Below are positions 59,896 through 64,000 of a stretch of 64,000 nucleotides of DNA, one piece after another. Positions within the stretch are counted from its first letter, which is position 1; every line of letters begins with the position of its first letter. Location: contig JBGTJE010000058.1 of assembly GCA_041745295.1 (NCBI GenBank), forward strand, positions 80,751-144,750, in the 5' to 3' direction. The DNA comes from JANMEB01 sp041745295 (GTDB taxonomy: Bacteria; Planctomycetota; Planctomycetia; Pirellulales; Pirellulaceae). The position numbers were made by a program, and so were the translations under genes. The notes under the pieces were generated by a model. That model made no database searches and had not been told where the DNA came from. It worked only from the letters and a program-made list of their open reading frames with translations.

Positions 59896-60897
59896 CTGCG
59901 TCCAATAATCAAACACCAGGACATTTTCGACGCGGGGGAGCGCCATTTTCACGAAAGCCTGGTGGGCTTCATGCTGCAGGTATTGGTCTCGCGCTTTTTC
60001 ATCGGCAAACGTTAGCAGAAAACAGTGCGTGAAGCCTTGGGCAAGGTTCTCCGTGCTGATGTCGGTGCCCCATTCGAGGTCTTGGACGGTATCGATCGTA
60101 TCGCCGAGCTTGCTCAATTCCTTCAACGTCGTGTCGACTAATTTGGGATCGAGGTCGGGCTTGAATTTGATGAGGACGACATGCCGCAACACGCGAGCGG
60201 CTGGCCGGCCGAGTTCACGCAACATGACCTCGGCTACAAACTGGTTTCCGACCTCATTCAAATGCACGCCATCGGAAGTCAAAATCCCATCGGCAGCGTT
60301 GGCGGCATTGGCCGATTTGAGGTGTTCGATGAAAGCGACCCGCAGGTCGATGAGCTGAGATTGTGTCTCGCGGGCGACGGCGCGGCTGAGTTCGGAAAAC
60401 TCGTCTAGTTGTTGATCCAAGTCATTCTTGCCATCGGTCCGTTCGCCGATCACGCTTGGCGTGCAGATCACGGCTCGCGCGCCAGCGGCTTTAATCCGGT
60501 CGACGATCTCGCGCAGTCCCGCGCTGTATTGATCCTGGGGGGTTCCTTGTCCGGTTTGCGAATGCCAGACGTCGTTGATGCCGATGTAGATGACAACCGT
60601 TTTCGGTTTGTGCGCGAGCACATCGCGATCCAAGCGGGTTTGGAGGTCGGGGACTTTGTTCCCGCTGATTCCCGCTCCGATCACTTCGACTTTGTCGCCG
60701 CCTTCTGCCGATTGAATCGCCTCTCGAATCAGCCAGACGTAGCCGTTGGGCTCGTTGCCGGCTTGAGTAATGGAATCGCCGAAAAAGATAACTCGACCCG
60801 GCGGGAGCTTTTCCTGAGCCAGAAGGTTCGCACCCAATACGGTGATGCTCAACAAGATTCCAACTCCCACCTGCTGTCGTTGATTTGGTTGGCACAT
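59893..60897 (-). CDS. SGNH/GDSL hydrolase fused to a Dabb domain
   Basis: 334 residues from ATG 60897 (other starts at 60909 and 60927). Signal peptide (about 1-29; GILLSITVLGANLLAQ), an SGNH hydrolase (about 33-225; FFGDSITQAGNEPNGYVW with the GDS serine, GINDVWH with GxND, SDGVHLNEVGNQ with DxxH), then a stress-responsive A/B barrel (Dabb) domain (about 235-334; LRHVVLIKFKPDLDP, QGFTHCFLLTFADEKARDQY, QHEAHQAFVKMALP). Joining these two domains is unusual. The protein would work outside the cytoplasm on an esterified substrate. Confidence 0.87.
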   Translation of the reverse strand: MCQPNQRQQVGVGILLSITVLGANLLAQEKLPPGRVIFFGDSITQAGNEPNGYVWLIREAIQSAEGGDKVEVIGAGISGNKVPDLQTRLDRDVLAHKPKTVVIYIGINDVWHSQTGQGTPQDQYSAGLREIVDRIKAAGARAVICTPSVIGERTDGKNDLDQQLDEFSELSRAVARETQSQLIDLRVAFIEHLKSANAANAADGILTSDGVHLNEVGNQFVAEVMLRELGRPAARVLRHVVLIKFKPDLDPKLVDTTLKELSKLGDTIDTVQDLEWGTDISTENLAQGFTHCFLLTFADEKARDQYLQHEAHQAFVKMALPRVENVLVFDYWTQ

Positions 60898-61218
60898 CGT
60901 TCCACTCATCGGAGCCCGTGAAGTCATCGTTCGCACCAATTCTGCCCAAAGTTGAACTTTGCCGCAAGCGAGAGGGACAGTGACGCGAAAACGGGGCTTT
61001 TCGAGAAGAAACGGGCTTGCGGAATCAGCGTTTGAGCTTGGATTCCAGGCTCTACAAGCTTTGTCCTTGCCAAAAAACTGCCAATCGGTACACTGACGCC
61101 CTGATGTAATGTTACGACTTGTGAGTTGACTGGCTGCGCTTTGGGAGATGAAAACCAAACAAGGAGACAGTACAGCAAGCTCGCGGCAAGGAGTTGTAGC
61201 CGCACACTGGAATCGCAG
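60898..61218. other. Divergent intergenic region upstream of rpsO
   Basis: 321 bases between the divergent GDSL gene and rpsO. It holds a good sigma-70-like promoter for rpsO (see 61067-61094) and a long rpsO leader in which autoregulatory structure is possible but was not identified. No gene is supported. Confidence 0.4.
61067..61094 (+). promoter_or_regulatory. Sigma-70-like promoter for rpsO
   Basis: TTGCCA (61067-61072) and TACACT (61089-61094) are 16 bases apart. A transcript would start near 61101 and give a leader of about 118 bases to the rpsO ATG at 61219. Confidence 0.4.
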
Positions 61219-61488
61219 ATGACGATCACGAAAGAACGAAAACAGCAGTTGATCAAGGATTTTAGACAATCCGACAACGACACCGGTTCGCCCGAATTGC
61301 AGGTCGCAATTTTGACCGCGCGGATCCAAAGTCTGACCGAGCACATGAAGGGTCGGCCGAAGGACCACTCGACGCGCCGCGGATTGTTAGGGCTTGTGTC
61401 GAAACGACGAAGTCTGCTGAATTATTTGCGCCGCGTTGATTCTCAACGTTATGCAAGCGTGATTGAGCGATTGGGCATCCGCAAATAG
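61219..61488 (+). CDS. rpsO: 30S ribosomal protein S15
   Basis: 89 residues, full-length, from the ATG at 61219 (MTITKERKQQLIKDF). The family motifs DNDTGSPELQVAILTARI, LTEHMKGRPKDHSTRRGLL and LVSKRRSLLNYLRRVD are intact. S15 binds 16S rRNA in the central domain. It precedes pnp, the classical order in many bacteria, with a 242-base gap. Confidence 0.97.
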   Translation: MTITKERKQQLIKDFRQSDNDTGSPELQVAILTARIQSLTEHMKGRPKDHSTRRGLLGLVSKRRSLLNYLRRVDSQRYASVIERLGIRK

Positions 61489-61730
61489 GCGGTTTGAAGA
61501 CCACGCGTCGAGCTGAATCTCGATCGCTTCCCGTGCTGACGGCACCACTCTGTTTTGGAAAGACTCAGTCTAAGACTGGATTGGTTGGTAAATTCAACCA
61601 CGGTCCTTCGCGAACTCCGCGAACCAAAACGTCTGTGCCGCGGAGCCTGGCCGTATATCGCCAGCCTCGAAAACCACAGTCGTGCGCGTAGGTTGTTGAT
61701 TGATGTATTGTTTTTTGGAAAGTAAAAATC

Positions 61731-64000
61731 GTGAAAATTAGAGTTGAAAAGCAATTTGGCAATTCCGTGTTCTCGTTGGAGACCGGAGTTTGGGCCAAGC
61801 AAGCCTCGGCCTGCGTGATCGCACAATATGGGGAAACGGTAGTGCTCAATGCGCTGACTACCGGCCCCGGCCGCCCGGGCCAGGATTTTTTGGGCCTGAC
61901 CTGCGACTATCGTGAACGCCAAGCCGCCGCGGGAAAATTTCCCGGAGGGTTTCTCAAACGTGAAGGTCGCCCTACGACCAAAGAGACGTTGACGTCTCGC
62001 ATGATCGACCGACCGCTTCGACCGATGTTTGTCGACGGGTTTATGGACGAAGTTCAGATCCAGTCGCTGGTCGTTGCCAGCGATCGTCAAGCCGATGGAG
62101 ATGTGATCGCGATGAACGGCGCTGCGGCAGCGGCGTTTGTCGCTCCGGTTCCGTTCTACGATCCGGTCGCCGCGGTCCGCGTCGGTCGCTTGGAAGGCAA
62201 ACTCATTGTCTTTCCTTCCCACGATGAACTTGAGGAAAGTGATCTCGACTTGATCGTCTCCGGGACGGAAACGGCCGTCACGATGATCGAAGGATTCGCC
62301 CGGGAGATGCCGGAAAACGAGATGTTCGAAGCGATTGAATTCGCCCACCAAGCGGTTCGCGAGTTGTGCCAATTGCAACGAGAATTTGCTCGCCGCATCG
62401 TCGGCCCGAAGCCTGCGTACGAACCGCCGGCGGACAAGGGGATCTTTGCCCGCTTGAAGTCCAGCTACTACCAGGCCTTTGAGGCCGCGAAAACGACTAG
62501 CGGCAAGCAAGCCCGCGCGGAAGCGGTTTCGGCCCTTCGCGATCGCGCGTTCGCCGAGTTGATTCCCGATCCGAAGGCACCCGACGCGATTGCCGACGCC
62601 GATTTCAAAACGGCTTGGTCGCGCTTGGAAGAACGCGTCGTTCGCGACTTGATCATTTCCGGACGTCGGGCAGACGGTCGCGATACGAAAACCATTCGCG
62701 ATATCGAATGCTTGATCGACGTGCTCCCCCGCGTCCATGGCTCTGCATTGTTTCAACGAGGCGAGACGCAAGCCCTGATCACCGTGACGTTGGGCACCGG
62801 GCGCGACGAACAGCGGGTCGACGGCTTGATCGACGAATACTCGAAGAAGTTCATGCTCGACTACAACTTCCCGTCGTTTAGCGTGGGCGAATGCAAACCC
62901 AACCGCGGCCCCGGACGTCGTGAAATTGGACACGGAGCGTTGGCAGAACGGAGTGTTAAGCCCGTACTTCCGGACGCCGAAAAGTTCCCCTATACGATTC
63001 GCGTGATCTCCGACATCCTGGAGTCCAATGGCTCGTCTTCGATGGCTTCCGTCTGCGGCGCCACCCTCGGCCTGATGGCGGCCGGCGTGAAAATCACGAA
63101 CCCCGTCGCGGGAATTTCCATCGGCTTGGTCAAAGAATCCGACGACAAGTGGGTGCTCCTCACCGATATCATCGGCGACGAAGACCACTACGGCGACATG
63201 GATTTCAAAGTGGCCGGCACGCAGAACGGAATCACAGGAATCCAATTGGATTTGAAGATTCGCGGAATCAACATGCAGATCGTTCAGGAAACGCTCGCCC
63301 AAGCGCGCGTCGCTCGAATCGAGATTCTCAAGAAGATCATCTCGGCGATTCCGCGGCCCCGAGCCGACATCTCCCAGTACGCCCCACGCTTGATTCGCTT
63401 GCAGATCGATCCCGAAAAGATTGGGATGCTTATCGGACCGGGCGGAAAAAACATCCGTCAAATCCAAGAAACGACCAATACGGTGATCGAAGTCGATGAC
63501 GAAGGAATCGTCGTGATTGCCAGCGCCGATCAGGAAATGGCCGACCAAGCGATGGCCATGGTCCAGGCTTGCACCGCCACGGTCGAAATCGGAAAGATCT
63601 ACGACGGCACCGTCGCCAGCATCACGGACTTTGGCGCGTTCGTCGAAATCCTGCCCGGTCGCGACGGACTTTGCCACATCAGCGAATTGTCCTCGGGCTA
63701 CGTCTCGGCCGTTCGCGACGTGTGCCAAATCGGCGACGAAATGAAAGTCAAGGTCATCGATGTCGATGGCCAGGACCGGGTCAAACTCAGTCGCCGCGCC
63801 GCGCTCCAAGAATTGGGCCTCGAGGATGAATTCGCCAACGCGACTCGCGAAGAGGGCGAAGGTGGCGAAGGGGAATTCGAGGACCAAGATAATAACCGCG
63901 GCTATGATCGTCCGCCGCGCCGACACCCGAGCGGTGGCAGTGGTGGCGGCGGTGGTGGCCGAGGTGGCCAAAGCCGCAGCGGTGGAGGCGGTGGCGGTGG
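61731..64000 (+). CDS. pnp: Polyribonucleotide nucleotidyltransferase (3' end missing)
   Basis: About 756 residues are visible with no stop before the window ends. GTG start at 61731 with GGAAAG upstream. Two RNase PH domains (about 1-210 and 310-545; AAGKFPGGFLKREGRP and SVGECKPNRGPGRREIGHGAL), a KH domain (LIGPGGKNIRQIQETT) and an S1 domain (IYDGTVASITDFGAFVEILP). A Glu/Gly- then Gly/Arg-rich tail follows the S1 domain (about residue 703 onward), ending in repeated GGGGGG. The enzyme degrades RNA with phosphate. The very long antisense frame here is not a gene. Confidence 0.96.
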   Translation, partial: MKIRVEKQFGNSVFSLETGVWAKQASACVIAQYGETVVLNALTTGPGRPGQDFLGLTCDYRERQAAAGKFPGGFLKREGRPTTKETLTSRMIDRPLRPMFVDGFMDEVQIQSLVVASDRQADGDVIAMNGAAAAAFVAPVPFYDPVAAVRVGRLEGKLIVFPSHDELEESDLDLIVSGTETAVTMIEGFAREMPENEMFEAIEFAHQAVRELCQLQREFARRIVGPKPAYEPPADKGIFARLKSSYYQAFEAAKTTSGKQARAEAVSALRDRAFAELIPDPKAPDAIADADFKTAWSRLEERVVRDLIISGRRADGRDTKTIRDIECLIDVLPRVHGSALFQRGETQALITVTLGTGRDEQRVDGLIDEYSKKFMLDYNFPSFSVGECKPNRGPGRREIGHGALAERSVKPVLPDAEKFPYTIRVISDILESNGSSSMASVCGATLGLMAAGVKITNPVAGISIGLVKESDDKWVLLTDIIGDEDHYGDMDFKVAGTQNGITGIQLDLKIRGINMQIVQETLAQARVARIEILKKIISAIPRPRADISQYAPRLIRLQIDPEKIGMLIGPGGKNIRQIQETTNTVIEVDDEGIVVIASADQEMADQAMAMVQACTATVEIGKIYDGTVASITDFGAFVEILPGRDGLCHISELSSGYVSAVRDVCQIGDEMKVKVIDVDGQDRVKLSRRAALQELGLEDEFANATREEGEGGEGEFEDQDNNRGYDRPPRRHPSGGSGGGGGGRGGQSRSGGGGGG

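Noticed and set aside
61449..63971. An 840-residue open frame on the minus strand opposite pnp
   Set aside because: The plus-strand frame reads a perfect PNPase with start, domains and rpsO context. The antisense frame has no recognisable domain and arises from the codon bias of the real gene.

Overview
The window looks like a chromosomal segment of a planctomycete, probably of the Pirellulales. The evidence is circumstantial but consistent: many exported proteins of families mostly known from planctomycetes (a LolA-like lipoprotein-processing type, DUF6263-like, triple-domain peptidases), a sigma-70 factor with an unusual N-terminus made of several helix-turn-helix segments, moderate GC content, loosely packed genes and several families of short palindromic repeats between genes. 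No rRNA, tRNA, CRISPR array, prophage or complete insertion sequence was recognised.

Layout. 1-2911: the 3' part of a MacB/LolD-type ABC ATPase plus two FtsX-like permeases. 3061-6300 (minus): an ABC-2-type ATPase and an upstream membrane-anchored protein whose C-terminus appears frameshifted. 6818-13785: housekeeping and exported genes (MazG-like, Rieske, DUF6263-like, UPF0173 metallohydrolase, pgi, apgM, a LolA-like exported protein). 14108-21907: LemA-like protein, two tandem purine nucleoside phosphorylases, an exported protein, the unusual sigma factor, a cupin and holA. 22148-25415: lipoprotein, O-antigen-ligase-like polymerase and a CAAX-type membrane protease.

25678-40158: a Tad/Flp pilus locus in two convergent arms. 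The plus arm has the secretin cpaC, a CpaD-like protein and a TPR lipoprotein. The minus arm runs flp-flp-cpaA-cpaB-tadA-tadB-tadC-tadE-tadG. Two 57-residue Flp pilins lie at the head of the minus arm behind a good sigma-54-like promoter. Next to it are an FHA/LuxR-type regulator and an NtrC-family activator with a degenerate receiver.

40350-49734: an exported Pcm-like methyltransferase; mtnC, mtnD and mtnB of methionine salvage; miaE; larE; a YdcF-like protein; msrB; a mercuric-reductase-like flavoprotein translationally coupled to a CHAD protein. 50041-64000: a TolB-propeller/M28 peptidase/PDZ protein, small and exported proteins, clpX, an exported metallohydrolase, a GDSL-hydrolase/Dabb fusion, rpsO and the start of pnp, which runs off the window with a Gly/Arg-rich tail.

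The most striking non-coding pattern is that most convergent gene pairs are separated by inverted repeats of several unrelated families. These lie close to the stop codons and in one case (59711-59895) supply the stop codons of both genes. No wholly new multi-gene system was evident. The best leads are the frameshift at about 4128-4170, the sigma factor architecture, the pilin sigma-54 promoter with its regulators, the Asn-to-Asp phosphorylase paralogue, and the repeat elements.
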